DNA of 64,000 nucleotides from Thamnaconus septentrionalis (Eukaryota > Chordata > Actinopteri > Tetraodontiformes > Monacanthidae). The translations under genes and the position numbers were made by a program. How positions within the stretch are numbered: position 1 is the first letter of the stretch; each line of letters starts with the position of its first letter. The notes beneath the pieces are model-generated. The model was given only the letters and a program-made list of their open reading frames with translations, was not told the origin of the DNA and searched no databases. The stretch covers positions 11,442,001 to 11,506,000 of the forward strand of contig CM020516.1 of the NCBI GenBank assembly GCA_009823395.1, written 5' to 3'. Shown here one piece after another: positions 36,464-49,829 of the stretch.

Positions 36464-38210
36464 TTTCCTCACCTGCTTTTCCTGATCGATTCAACTTGAA
36501 CAAGATGGGCCTCTGCGTGGGCCACGGCTGCTGGCCGCCATCTCCACCATCAGCTGCGGCTTTGATTTTGTTTTGTTTTGTTTTACAATGAAGAACTCAA
36601 TCCAAAAGGTACGGGTGAGTCAGCTTTGGGCACGTGGGAAGGTGATTCTTTGCAAGAGAGGTCGCCGCCCTCTTTGGCATCTCGGCAAGGAGTCCACTTC
36701 TAGTCGGTGAAAATGTAATTCTTGGACCATGACAAATATATATACATATATATGTACATTGACTTGCGTAGAGTCACACGGGAAGTTGAATGGAACCTCA
36801 CAGCAGAAGGGTTCTTCTGCTCGTGGAAGAGGGTCGTCCTCCCTCAAAGCTCTCGGTGCTCCTTCCCACGACCACTACGATGTACAGAAACAACTTCAGT
36901 GCTTCCATACCCAACCAAATGTTTCACCTGTTACTCTCATGTAAATGTCAAATGAAATGTTAATTATTGCTCCAACCAAAGGCTTGACCCCTGAGGAAAA
37001 CTCTGTCCGCTGTATGGCTGTAAAGGGTCCTCTTTTCTGAGTCTTATTATCTAACCTCGTGCTTCAAGAAGACAGGCCATTTAAAAAAAAAAGAGATGGG
37101 GCGACACTGGTCTCTTAATACATGTTACACTCGAGTCACATGTAAATACAAGTCGCCCACTGATTGATTTTTTTTTTTTATCCTTCTTCTCTGTTGTCCT
37201 TTTGGCCCAGTTTTGCTTTCGATCAGGATGCTTTTGTTGCGGCTGAGGTCCCCAAGTGGCTGATTTTTGTCATTTTTGTCTTTCTTTTTTGTCTTTTTTT
37301 ATGAACCTGAGGCCTTGCCTGATTACCTGAGGGTAATATGACTTTCTTCAGAAAACAGCAATATCTGCGTCTCTGAACTAGAATGCAAAGCAGCGAGTTG
37401 TGGAGACTAAAACAATCAGTGGACCACTGTTTTCTGCAAACTGCTGGACTAAATTCTCATTAAACATCTTTAAACTAATACATTTGGCTTCTTATGTATA
37501 ATTCTAATGTCAAACTAATTTTTGGTGGAATCTTTGCCCAAAACTTGAATTGTAGTCAGGTAACACTGTTTCACTGCCCCGTTCATCCGCAGTAAAAAGG
37601 GAGTTTATTTAAACCATCTCACAGAACACCGAGGACATTTGAAGTTCGCTTGTCAGCCTGTTGCTGAGTCACAAAGCATTTCATTCGTTGTTTGTTATTT
37701 GGAACGTCTCTGACGGGACTAAGGAGGTGTCCAAGTCTTCACTTTAAAGGCCCGTGTGTAACATTTATTGGGTTATAAGATGAATTGGGAAATACGTGTG
37801 GACGTACTTGGTTGTATAAAGTCACTAACACAAACAATGTGTTTTCATTTGCTAAAAATTAGAATCTATATTTACATAAAGACTGGATCCACCTATAAGA
37901 AGTCAGCTGTACGTCAAAGTCAGCTATGCGTCACCGCCGAGGTCTGATTATTGATAGCTGAGGCTAAAGTGACAACAGGGACACAAATGAAATGAGAGGA
38001 AAGAAATGTACAAACTGTGCCTTTAAAACAATATGGAGATTTCTGAGTTTGTCATGAATGGAACAAAAGGTCGTTCCAGCTGCAACCAACAATGTTTTTT
38101 GTAACTGAGGTTTATCTCTTTTAAAATTTTTTGACCTGGGTCGTCATCTGTTGATTTCTGTTGCTACAAAAAACTGGATAATGTAAATAATTCAACAATA
38201 AAAGATCAAG
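36464..38210 (+). other. mat1a: mat1a 3'UTR (inferred)
   Basis: Non-coding, T-rich. Candidate poly(A) signals are ATTAAA at 37459-37464 and AATAAA at 38197-38202. A degenerate MITE lies at 37744-38026, between the two signals, so the shorter UTR seems more likely to be ancestral. Confidence 0.5.
37744..38026. mobile_element. Degenerate TTAA MITE related to the 26.3-kb copy
   Basis: 283 bases with TTAAAGG at the left end and CCTTTAA at the right. The inner ends (CCCGTGTGTAACATTT; complement CACAGTTTGTACATTTC) are diverged forms of the same terminal repeat as at 26271. No ORF. Confidence 0.6.
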
Positions 38211-41195
38211 AAAAGACCAATCTTTTGCACACTGTCAGATTAAAATAGTACAGTAGTTATACACACAAATATACAAATCACTCAACTGGGGAATATTACA
38301 AAATGAACAAACCAACATTCCTTTTTGAACAGTTTATTTGTTGAACCTTAAGGCAAATATATACAATCATATATAACTTTCATCAAAATAGAATTTACAA
38401 CCTAAACCTCTTTGGTTTTTTTGCTTTTTGTTTTTTTATTGTCAAAACACATAAGGCACGTAGGGAGCATGTTTGCATTCGAGTGTTGAGTAACAGATGT
38501 TTGTTGAAAGATGCTACTTTGTGGTAATGCTCTTATTAATTACAGATAAATGATTGCATGAACATACTATTTTCAATCAGATAATTAACCACGTCTGGTT
38601 GAGCAGCAGAAAACATTCTTACAAGCCATAACTACAAAGGAATGTCTGTTTTAAGCCCTCAATTAGCAAAAATAATCTGTTGTACTCCAGCTACACATCA
38701 TCCTACAAGTGTGAAGAAGCAGTTGCTTGTGTCTTACACACATAACACATAAAAACGACGGAGCCTCATACACATAACGGGGATGCAATTAAGACGAGGG
38801 CGACAGGAGGCAGAGGCAAGCGTGGAATCGAACGATGCAGCTAAATTTGTCCTGAGTGCAAAGAAATGAAAGAAATCTGAGGTTGAACTGTGGGAACAAA
38901 CACGAGGGACCTTCTCAGACATTCAAATTGTGGTGTTGAACGGGGAAGTTGGGCAGCATAATCAACATGTAAGAACCGCAATATGACAGACAATATCAGA
39001 CATTTTCAGGAACTCTAGGAGGGCACAGCACCATTACGTGTTCCACAACTTTGTTGTGATGTTCTCTCAGAAGTGTAGCAATTCCAGCTTTTGCTGCTAT
39101 GGGCTTTAAATATGCTATAATTTCAAGATGACTGGTGAGTTTAGGTCACGGCCATCGCCTGGAGTCCCAACGCTCTACGTCAAGTGGCTCCGTTTACAAG
39201 TTTAATGGCGTTTGATCTGGCCTGAACGTGTAGTGGCATACAAGTCTGAAAACTGAAACGTGAAAGCAGACTCCGAATGCAATAGTAATAGTAATGCAAT
39301 TTGACCACTAGAGGGCAGCATGTGGTCGGCGGTGAGGCTGGTGAAGTCTCCGTCCGTCTGGCCTTTTTCGCCCGGAAATAAAAAACAACCGCGCTTTCAG
39401 TCTGACTGAATTTGAAATCACCTCCTTTGTCAAACTGCACATTTTATTTGTAAAATACTGGCACAAAAGCAATCTTGGCTCAAACAAAGAACCATCTGTG
39501 GTGTGGATGTGTGTCTACAAACAGGAAAGCTAATTCGGTAAAACCGGTGGTTTTGTTTATTTTAACCTCAGAGCTCGCTGTGTCTCAATATTACACTGCA
39601 ACGTTACACATTTATGAAGCACATTTATGGCAACAACTTCCTGTTTTATGACACAACACAGATGGACCGAGAAAGTCCTGGAGCTGTGAATTCAGTGAAG
39701 GCAGTAAGTAGCACAGAGAGTTTGTCTGGTGCCAAATATCTGTTTTGGCCATCTTGGCAGAAACACACTCACAACCTTCTGTCCACCGACTGCAAAACCC
39801 CGTGACACTGATGAGGCCTTTAGCGTTAAACCACAGGCTACATGATATTTGGCACTTTTTGGTCTCCTCCGATACGCAGCTATAGACAGTATGAGTTTTA
39901 TCCTTGTTTTCCCTCCCAGTCGCGCTGAGAAAATCCAGCGAGTCGCTGAGACTCGAGAGTAGCATGTTGTTGACTGGAGGAGTCGCGTGATGCAAGACCT
40001 CCATCGATTAGACCTGAACACACGTGCAGCCGTCGCGCTCGCCAGACCCCGGCAGAAGCCAGAGCTCTGGCCCGAATTAAACGGGTACACATCCACCCTG
40101 CGGATGCCGGCTCATCTGTCTCCCATTTTCCCAACAGCCGGGACGACGGAGCAAATGTGAGATGAGGTTTCAGGTTGATATAATATTTTGATCCTTTGGA
40201 ATAATAAAGGAAAAACGCCCCTTTTTTTCTTCTTACTTACAGAGCTATCCTTTACAGATGTTGTGATTGCTGTGAAATAATTATGTGGCACCCTAGACGC
40301 AGTGCTGGAGGAGCAGGGACAACACTGGAAAATATGACGTGTCTGGCTCCTGCGGAGGATGTCGAAGCCGTCTATTCATACATTCAGCGGACAGAGCACC
40401 AGTTGGCCTTGGTTGAGCAGCTCCTGAGAAACACAAGTGAGTCATATAAGGCCGACTTTGGTTGACGATGGTGGCAGAAAAGAACAGTTCTCCGAGCGAG
40501 CGGCGGTCTTCTGAGTACAGGTAGAAATCACCAGTGGTAGCTCTCAGGAGGTTCTGAACTGAACAGTGGTTATTGCAGGGGGTCGACAACGTAGTGCTGC
40601 TCCGTTCAAACGCTTCCTCCATTTTCCCTCCTGATAGCCCGTCCTCTGCGTTTATTGCTTTCATCCGTCCTCCGCTGGGGGAGAACAAAGCTCAGGCTTG
40701 ACCTCGCTCCCACGGTAACCCTCGTGAATCGCGCCCTCATCTCGCCGCCGTAACACTGTCAGCCGGGCCGTCCAGCAGCCTCTGCTACCTTTTTTTTTTC
40801 TTCTTTTAAACGCTCAATAAAAGCACGGCGCCAGTCGCTGGGTGGAACTGGCTGTCGAGAGCACTTGCTGGGAAAAAAAAAAAGAAGGTCACAGGGTCTT
40901 GGTGGTGGGACAGCACATTCAATTTGATCTGTTGGTCACCGGGATGGTGCAGGAGGGGGAAATATTTGGTGCCACACTTGTGCAAAATGCAAACATGTCC
41001 TTTTGAGGACGCGCATTCACGCAAACACACGCACACATAAACGGATCCCTCTGCTAAGACGGCAGACATTCATCCTCGGGGCAAGAAGAGAGTGGAATCC
41101 GCTCGGCAGCAGCCACCTGACTGGCAATGAACCATGAAACCACCAGAGTTCTCAAGGCAAAAACAGGCGTGTGAGCGGCTACAGTGGCGCTGAGT
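38211..41195. other. Intergenic stretch between mat1a and tmem150a
   Basis: The two genes converge here. An AT-rich part (38.2-39.6 kb) shows nothing. A CpG-containing part runs about 39.9-40.8 kb and includes the weak exon candidate at 40334. A minus-strand AATAAA (plus TTTATT near 40651) could end tmem150a. Confidence 0.5.
40334..40436 (+). other. Possible orphan first coding exon, unrecognised
   Basis: An ATG (AAAATATGACG) opens 34 codons that end at a strong donor (AACACAA|GTGAGT). The predicted peptide is helix-like (EDVEAVYSYIQRTEHQLALV) and lies next to CpG-rich sequence. I find no convincing following exon on the plus strand and do not recognise the protein, so chance is quite possible. 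Confidence 0.2.
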
Positions 41196-44100
41196 CTACA
41201 GTATGGACATGTTCTCAGGTGGGTGAGGGTGGGAGTGCGAGTGCGAGTGCGAGTGCGAGCTGGGCAGCGACAGAGCGTCCACTTTGTGTTCTCTCCCGCC
41301 AGGCCCCAGCGCTCCTCCCCTGGCCAGCACGGCCATGGTGTCCCCGGACATGCCGGCAAACTCAAAGGCGAAGGTCCCGTAAAACAGCATGATGATGCCG
41401 CAGAACACCCACTCGAAGATGGCCGAGGCGTGCTGCAGGACGAAGCTCTCCTGGCAGAAGAAGACGCCGCCTGGTGGGGGAAACAGTTAAGGAGAACAGC
41501 GTTGCGGTTCAGAGGCGAGTAAAGGCCTGACCTCACTTGGGGCGCTAGCACAAACTCTCTATTAACCACACAAGGAACTCAGAAATATGGTACATCCATC
41601 TTGCCGAACACCAACCTAAAGCATTGGCACTTAATATCAGTATGAAGGAATCAGCCAGCTTTCGTGACTGCAGGCTACTAGCAGGAAGAGGCTATCCTGG
41701 ATGCTGCAGCTGTTTGTTGTCATGTTTAAGGTTTATCACAACTGAACAGCAGAGGGCATTGCTGAGGACTCAGGAGGAGAATTAGCTGAGAGGCTTTAGT
41801 AAGAGATTCATCAAACACACACCCTTGTGGTCAGGTGGGCGCTGACGTGTGTCTATTGTCACCCCTCAGACCAGCCTTGAACAGTAGCTGCAGTGAGTGT
41901 TAAGTATGGCAGTAAGTGTTAAGTTTGGTGCAATTAATATCTGCAATGTGACCTGAATGACACCAAGAAACTAAATTTGTTTGAAGTTTGTTAGTAAAGC
42001 TATGCACCTGTCAATTTAAATGCAGCACAAACACATTAAACATATGAATTAGACTGAATTTTAGTTTTGAGATAAATCTTATATGATGTAAAGGACTGAG
42101 CTTCTGAGCTTCTGAGCTATTGTTTGGAATTTGGGATACATTTTTTTGAAGACCATAAATTTGAGGGTTTTTTTAGTGCACTAGTTTGGTTTAAATCTCC
42201 TCCTTTTTTTTGAAAATGTCTCCTCTATCAATCGTTGTATGCCGTCTATCGCGAGCTAAAAAAGCGAGTCGTTGACCCTGAAAACTAAGGGGGCCAGCCT
42301 GCCACCCAGGGCTGGCAGCGTCACGCTCCTGTGTTGTGATGCACTTGACAGGCTCGCAGGCCGCCATCTGTCTGCGGCTGGGGAGGATACTGAGGACCAG
42401 GGCTGCGAAGGCCAGCAGGGTCATGCAGAGCCGGAGGTGGGCCACGCCGTACTCCCCCTGGGTCTTGGCCAGCCGGTAGGTCAGCGCCGACTGCAGGCAC
42501 ACGAACAGCATGCTGGTGGGGAAGGCGATTCCCGCTCCCACGTAGTGAAGAACTTTGGCATTATCCACCTGTCAGACAAGGCACAGAGAGGAGGAGAAAA
42601 AGCGGGGTCGCGTTAAAACGGGAAGTGACTGGGAGCAGCGGAGGGCAAACATGAGACAGCGCCCGCGCGATTGTCCGCCGTTATGTAACACATTGTTAGC
42701 GACCTCTTGGGCTTCGTTTAATGCAGAGCCAAAGATGGAAGAATGAAAACAAGAGGGCGACATGGAGCAAAGGACGGCGGCGGCGAACAACGCCCCTCTC
42801 TCTCTCTCTTTTCCCCCCCTGCCGGTCACAAGAACAATAAAAAACAATTCACAAAAGAGCTGTTGAGGAGCATGTGACTGCAACTCCCACTGTGGGCACA
42901 CACACACACACAGACACGCACTGCACACACAGAGCTCTGATGTCCTGGTCAGAGCAGATAAAAATCAGTGGAGGATAAAGCCGAGTTTGAAACACGTCTT
43001 CAGGACAAATCCAGGCAGCCGTCAGAGATCGGCCTCTTTAAGCTAATGGTTAAACTGGTTGCAGGCCCGCCGTGGAACATTTACAGGGATCCACTGGCAT
43101 GAGATGGAATAGAGAATAGCAATTTAAAGTGACTATAAATATCTTTAAAAAAATAAATAAAAAATACTATTTTTTTCATTGAGTGATAATCACAATTTAA
43201 AGAGTTGGGCCAACTATTAGCATGTTTCCTGCCTAAAACTTCGACCCATTCATTCATTTTTCGAAAAAAAAAAAAAAAAAAAAAGGAATGAATTGAATGA
43301 ATTGGGACCACAAGATCATATCTAAGTCATATGTATAAATAACACAATTCATTTATGCGTGCATTTCATTTCTACAACTTGACCGACTTGAAGTCACCAA
43401 ACAACCCTCCAAACGTCAGGTTGGCCTTTCTTGATTGAGATCTGCTGATGAGAGAAAATTGCCACTTGACTCCTCCTGATTGGAATGTTCAAGTCTGACA
43501 GCTGAAGCAACACGGCCGCTGGCGAAATGCTGCAGATGACATAAACATCTATTCACTCGCTGGCAAAATGGAAGGTGCATTACCTCAGTATTACCCGCTG
43601 GCCCTTCATATCCTTTGCCAGCCCTCCACTCAATCCACTCAGCCCACATGATTTCTTTGGAATCATTAGCACAACCCTCTGCAAGTTATGTGGCTCTGGC
43701 ATATAAGCTATTTGTCCGGTGACCCAGGTAGTACATGCTGAACATTCTTGTGCACTAGGCTAATCCTTCAGACTGGACCAAGTCCGATTTCCAGACCGTT
43801 CAATATGAAAAGCAAACACGGCAGCATGAGGAGTCTGTTCTTCTGCTGTCAATTCTTTTATATCATCTCGCCCTCTATTGTTGCAAGGCTGCATTCTTCT
43901 TTTTTCCTTTTGCTTTTTAAACAAACAAACCTTGCGTAACACCAGCTTGTAATGCAAAAAAGCCCTCCAGAGGTCTTTAAACAAAAACACAGGAACAAAA
44001 ACGTTTTGTGTTTTAATTCCGTGAGAGTTTTTCTTTTTTGGTTGAGCTGATTGAGATGATTGCAGAGGACTGAAATCTTGCCAGCAGGAGCAGAAAAGGG

Positions 44101-45505
44101 AAGAGGAGTGATGAGGCACATGTGGAGGAAAGGGACAGTGAGGAGGAGATGTCTTCCCAATAATGCTGAGGTCACCAAAAAAAGGTCTAGAGATTAACAT
44201 AATGCTCGCCCTCACTGTTATGGTTCCAGCACCGAGACGTGACCCTCTGCGGTGGGAGCATCCTTGAGCGTCTTGATGACTAAGCAAGATCAGCCAGATA
44301 AATCCATTCCTGCATACACGAATGGTAATGGTGCTCCCCGAACAGGCGACTGGTTCTGCCGTGTTAAAGGGTGTGAAGGGGAGTTTTTTACTGTCCATGC
44401 GCACCGCCACTTCAAAACTATTTTGTTCTTCTCAATCTTTGCTCATTACAGAAATATGACCTGTGGGAGTGGAAAAAAGGGGAAGGACACACATGTGGGA
44501 ACAAGCCCAACTGACACACAACTTCGGTTTTCCGTTTTCCGAAAACTGAGCCTGATATGGTGAAGTGAAACTTAGCCGTCCCTGCCTCCGACAATCACAT
44601 GCTGGTGATAAATCTACGTCCAACTTCTTTTAAACTCCTTTTATGAAACTAAACGGAGACCTGAACCTTCAGGGACCCCTGTTATGCAAATTCACTTTAT
44701 CAATTGCTTCAAAGCAACAATATGTGTCTTTTTCCCTGTCAATGAACTCAGGTAGAGTCTTCTTCCAGGTTAGGAACAACACCCCGCAACCAGGTGTCCC
44801 AACTTCTGAAACCTCCTCGCGGCTGCCTCCTTTTTGTCCAATAAAGCGGTGGCTCAGGCTGGAAGCTAAAACTGAGCATTTTTGCTGGAGGCTGTAAACA
44901 GAGAGCTAAATCTGCTGCTTCCTAGAGATCCGGACAGGGGATTTAATTTTCTGAAAAATCTTCAGAGTGGAAAGGGCAAAAAAAAATAATCACACGCAGC
45001 ATGTAGCCGGACAAGCCAGACACTAACCAGCTGTTAGCTAGCTGCTGCTAGCAGCTGCTGGCTTCAGATTTGCCAGACAGACACAATACCGATGTCACTT
45101 GTCTCGTCAGACTGTTTGTATCCCGGCTATAAACAGCCTTCCACTGAGAGCACTGTCATTACATGGGCAGTGATGTAACCCTCCAACGTCTGTTTCTGAG
45201 ATTCTTTTTTTTTCCGGAGAGGTCCAAACCATCAGACTGACTGGCAAGGAAAACTCCCAAAGCCTTACATAACGCACGACTCCAAACTCTTTCCACAGTT
45301 CTACACGCCGTTGTGGTGTGTTGTGGCTTTCGGTCCGGCCGCCGTCTCCCCACCCTGCTCGTATCAATCAGCGGCAGAAGCTGCCGAGGCGCGTTTCGGC
45401 GCTAACACCCTGCCCTCTGCGGCCGATAACATTTATTCACCATCATCGACGTCCCTGCTTCCATCCCGCTGGAATGTCCAGGGACGGGCAGGCGTGTCTG
45501 TGAGG

Positions 45506-45546
<41 letters not shown>

Positions 45547-48500
45547 GCTAAGACCAGGCCTGTGATTGGTTACGGACAGGGCCTGCACAACACACGCCCT
45601 GTCTCCTCTCTGTGTGCGTGGCCTGACTTGATGACTCATTTCCCCCCCCCCGACGCTCACTTTCTGTATAATTCCTCCCAGGTCTGCCGGGCAGAGGCTG
45701 TGGAAAAGACGCGGGAAGAGGGTGAAGGCAACATCTACACATGGTCAAGTCTTTTGCGCGCCACTGCTGCGGAGACTAAGGCGAGTATATTACCCAATAT
45801 GTCAAGCCACGCACAAAAAAAACTGGTTATTGACACTCCTTATAAATCACAGCTGACACACAGGTTCCTAAATGCCAGCTGCTCGGCTGCTTGTTCAACT
45901 CCCCCTGGTTCCCATCATTTACTGTTTAGGGACGTGACATAACAATCCTGACGGTAAGTCCTCCAAAGGAGATGTGTTTATATTAAGCATGAAGTGTGCC
46001 CAAGGATGCAGAGTCGCAGACACGCAAAAGAGGGAAAGCAAAATTCCAGTCGAAGTCGAAGGACGTTGAAATATCACAGCGATGCAAAGTCTTGCGCCGA
46101 ACTCACTTATTATTGCTGAGGTCAGTCCACTGAAAGCCTCCTTATTTGTAAAAGCCTCCCTTTTCGCTCTCCCTCATCCTTCAGAACAGACAAACACTCA
46201 CAAATTGTTCCGAGGCATCGCGCCAGGGATAGAAATATTTTTAACTTTCAGGAATTTCCAGAGGACAAATATCTGCATGGAAAGAATTTGCATTGGATCT
46301 GCACAGCAGTTCCCAGGTTTTGAGCCTGAACTACCAAAAAGAGTCTCACTGTATTAATTATTGAAGACCAGACTTGCAGAGTTACCATGAGACATAAGAT
46401 TTTCTTTTGTTTATATACAAATATTGCCCCCATGCTCTGTAGCGCTCTACCTAATTTTATTAGGTCCTCGCTTATCTATTATTAAAACTGCCTGTTTTCT
46501 TGGGCCTTTCTGTGTAAAGTTGCTATCAGAATTGTATTTATATTTTACTGTTTTATTTGTTTTGTTTAGTTTTTAATGGCGTCTTACTACTTCATGTACA
46601 GCACTTTGGTCAACTTTGTTGTTTAAAATATGCTCTATGAATAAATTTGATTTGCTTTGAAATATTGAATGATTTTGAGCAGACTGACCGCCCATCTGAG
46701 ACTGTAGGGAGTTTGATGCTAAAAGGCAACATTGCATTATACACAAAACGACAAGCAGTGTAAAGCGCTAACGGCTGTAGCCAGAAGTGTGTTTGCAGAT
46801 TCTAACGCTAGATAGCACAACTGCCGCCACTGGCAAAATGGAGAAGCTTGTGATGTGACCTTCAGTGTCCTCCTGAAAGATGCCTATAGATGAAATGCAT
46901 TATTTTGTCTTCATTTGTGGACTCACTGAGGGAAAAAAAAAAAAAAAAACTTTGTACCTGGAAGTTTCCCACCATGATGAGTCCGGCAGCACAGATCCAG
47001 CCTGTGGACAGACCTGCCGTGTTGAGGACGCAGTTCTGGTGCTTCTCGATGACGTGGGCATAACGGAACAGCACGATCACCATCACTACAGCCAGGGAGA
47101 CACACACAAGGAGAGACAATGGCTCAGTTATTGCTGGTTCACCTTCAGGTCTTTGCTGGGAAAATTCAGGGGGAAAGAGATGGGAATCTTTTTGCTGGTG
47201 CTGGAAAAGAACAAAAAACAACCAAGATGTGCAGTACAGTATATATCAGGCACCGTGTTGATGCCGTGTTCGCCGGTGCGCTGCCTGGCTTCAATTTAAC
47301 GTGCCTCCGTCATCCAAAGTACACAACAGTTCCCTGGAAGCTGATTAAGAGTTACAGCCCCGGTGAAAATCTCTGCCAAACCGGCGGGAATACGAGACGG
47401 GGAAATGGCGGGAAAGTGGGGACCACCGCCGGGGTTGTGTGCGTGTGTGTGTGTGTGTCTGGCATCTGATTAGACGCTGGGAGGGAGGGGGGAAACTAAA
47501 GTGCAGTATACGGGACGGGGCGCTCGACTGCAGATGCGCTAATGCGCTGTGACTGGAGGCCATTGTTGGCGCGCGAGGAGGGGCCGGACCCCACCCGCTT
47601 CTTCTTGTTAGCACCTCGCCTCGGTTTGGCGGTGGTGGCGGGGACGGTGGGGGGCGGAATCAGAAGGAACACGGAGCCCCCTCGTGTCTCGACCTGGGGC
47701 CCATGTGACCGCCGAGCTGTTGTCTTAACGCTCCACTAAATCGCTCCGTTTTGCCAAAAGCCGAACACAAATGGAAAGTGCGGTCACGGAGAGGAAAGGA
47801 AAACGTTAGCGCTGGACTCCACAATGCGCTGCTTGTCTCCAGCAGTCGCAGTTTTGGATACGCTGTGGTTGGCGGGAAATAAAAGAGAAAAGAGAGGGCG
47901 GGAAAAAACAAGGAGACGGTGAACAAAGTCATTTTGGAACTGGTGCGTGATGGTGTGTTTCTTTTTTACAGTGTCGACGGCTCTGAGGGGAAAGGTGATG
48001 CCGAGGAGCGCTTGTTTTGGAAGTTGTTTTCGATCCAATAAACGTTGTCTGTCAGGCTTTGGGTTAAAAATTACGGCCGGGATTAGCGGTTTTCCAGGCT
48101 AGTTCCTTAGGGGTGGTCCAAAAGCCCACCCGTAAAACAAGGGATGGATTACTCCAAGAAACAGTTCACCACCAAATTGAAATGTCGCTCAAAAGCAAAG
48201 AGAGTCTGCGAATTTCAGCAGCGTTTGTCTGTGTCAACTCCTCGGAAAATGTTCCCATTCTGTTCAATCACTTCTCGTGCTTCCGAGTCGCTTAAACGGA
48301 AAGCATGCGTGTAAATATTCCTGCATGCAGAAGGGCAAAACGTGCGCTGCCTGCTGCTGTTTCCAAATCGAACTGAGACATTTTGTTTGTGCGGCTCCTT
48401 GCGGCTCTGCCTCTCCGGCGTGTTTGGCTGTTTGTGTGAGCCGTCCTCCGCCTCGACCCGACTCATCTGGCAAACCAATATCACTTATAAACATGGAAAA

Positions 48501-49780
48501 ATTCTCCCGGCGCGGAAAACAATCTTTCCACTGTGTGCCTCTCTCCTCCCGCTACATTTCTGCAGGGACGGCGGCGTCGGCTGGATTCTTCTTATTAGAT
48601 TACGGCCGTCTTGGCCTCTGCGCCGCAGACCGGCTGGCTTTTGCCGTTTTGACAAAATTGCCTTTTGCCTCGAAACGAGCATGTTTGGTCTGGCTGGCAT
48701 TTAGCCGCTGACGCCGGGTGATGTAAGCTCTGCGGGGAAGGTGAAAGCCGGAGGAGGAACATTCTTCCTCCCGTTCTTCTAAAACATATCCGCGTTTCAC
48801 TGTGAGCCGGCGCTCTGGGATGGATTTCTCTGCGAGGAGGCACTCATGCTGAGGGCCATGGGGCTCACGCCGGCGCTAAGGTTACATCTGTGATGGCTGA
48901 GGAGTGCAGCTGACCTCCACCTGGCCTCTCACTATCGGGACAAGCTGTCGACAATTCAACCAGAGGAATAAATTTACATTAACGAGCCGACTTTACGTTC
49001 CCCCGACTTTGTAAGTTTAGCGCTGGACTGCACTTGAGTCTTTATGAGTCTTTCAATAGGCACCCACTTTGGATTTGGATGCGTTTCAACTTTGCTCTCT
49101 GCTGACCCACAATTGTCCACCACAATGTGTGGTTGGCTAGAGCTCATCAACATCTAGATTTGATTTTATTTCAGTGTTACATGGCATTATTGGATTAAGC
49201 GGTCCAATAATATTTAATTGTGTATTGTAATTGTAAGGATGTATCATCTAAAAAGCTTCATAGATTTTGAGAAAACGGCACAATGAGCCCTCTGTTTACA
49301 GCCTCCTGCCAAAATAATGCATTGTTGTATTTAACTAAATTTTTTGAAGGAGACTATAAAGGTGGCGGCTAGGTGGAACTAAACGCATTAAGGGTGGTGC
49401 CACCAACCTGGGAGAGTTATCGCTGAGAAATTGCTGACCTTTGTGACATCACAAAGGGTGGGTCGCATATTATCTTTAGACAACACTGATGAAGGGCATT
49501 TTGCATAATACAGCTACTTAAAAGTACAATGCAGGTGCATCACGCTGCGTGTTTTCACACCCACACGTATCCAAATAGCAGGTGAACGCCACATAATCCC
49601 AAAAAGGTCGCACCACACCTTGCAGGAAAACAAACCGGGCTCTCTCAGTGAGGAGATAGATTTCCCCCGAAAGCCTCCAGCTGCACTTTCCAGCACAGCA
49701 GGTATTCCGGGAAAGAATACACACATTGTCTTTGAGTCACTGAGCGTGCGCGCACATGTGCGTGGACTTGCAGGGACAGA

Positions 49781-49829
<49 letters not shown>

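Noticed and set aside
39692..40134. Overlapping minus-strand ORFs of about 80-134 codons
   Set aside because: No domain signature; low-complexity or Arg/Ser-rich reading of CpG-rich sequence.
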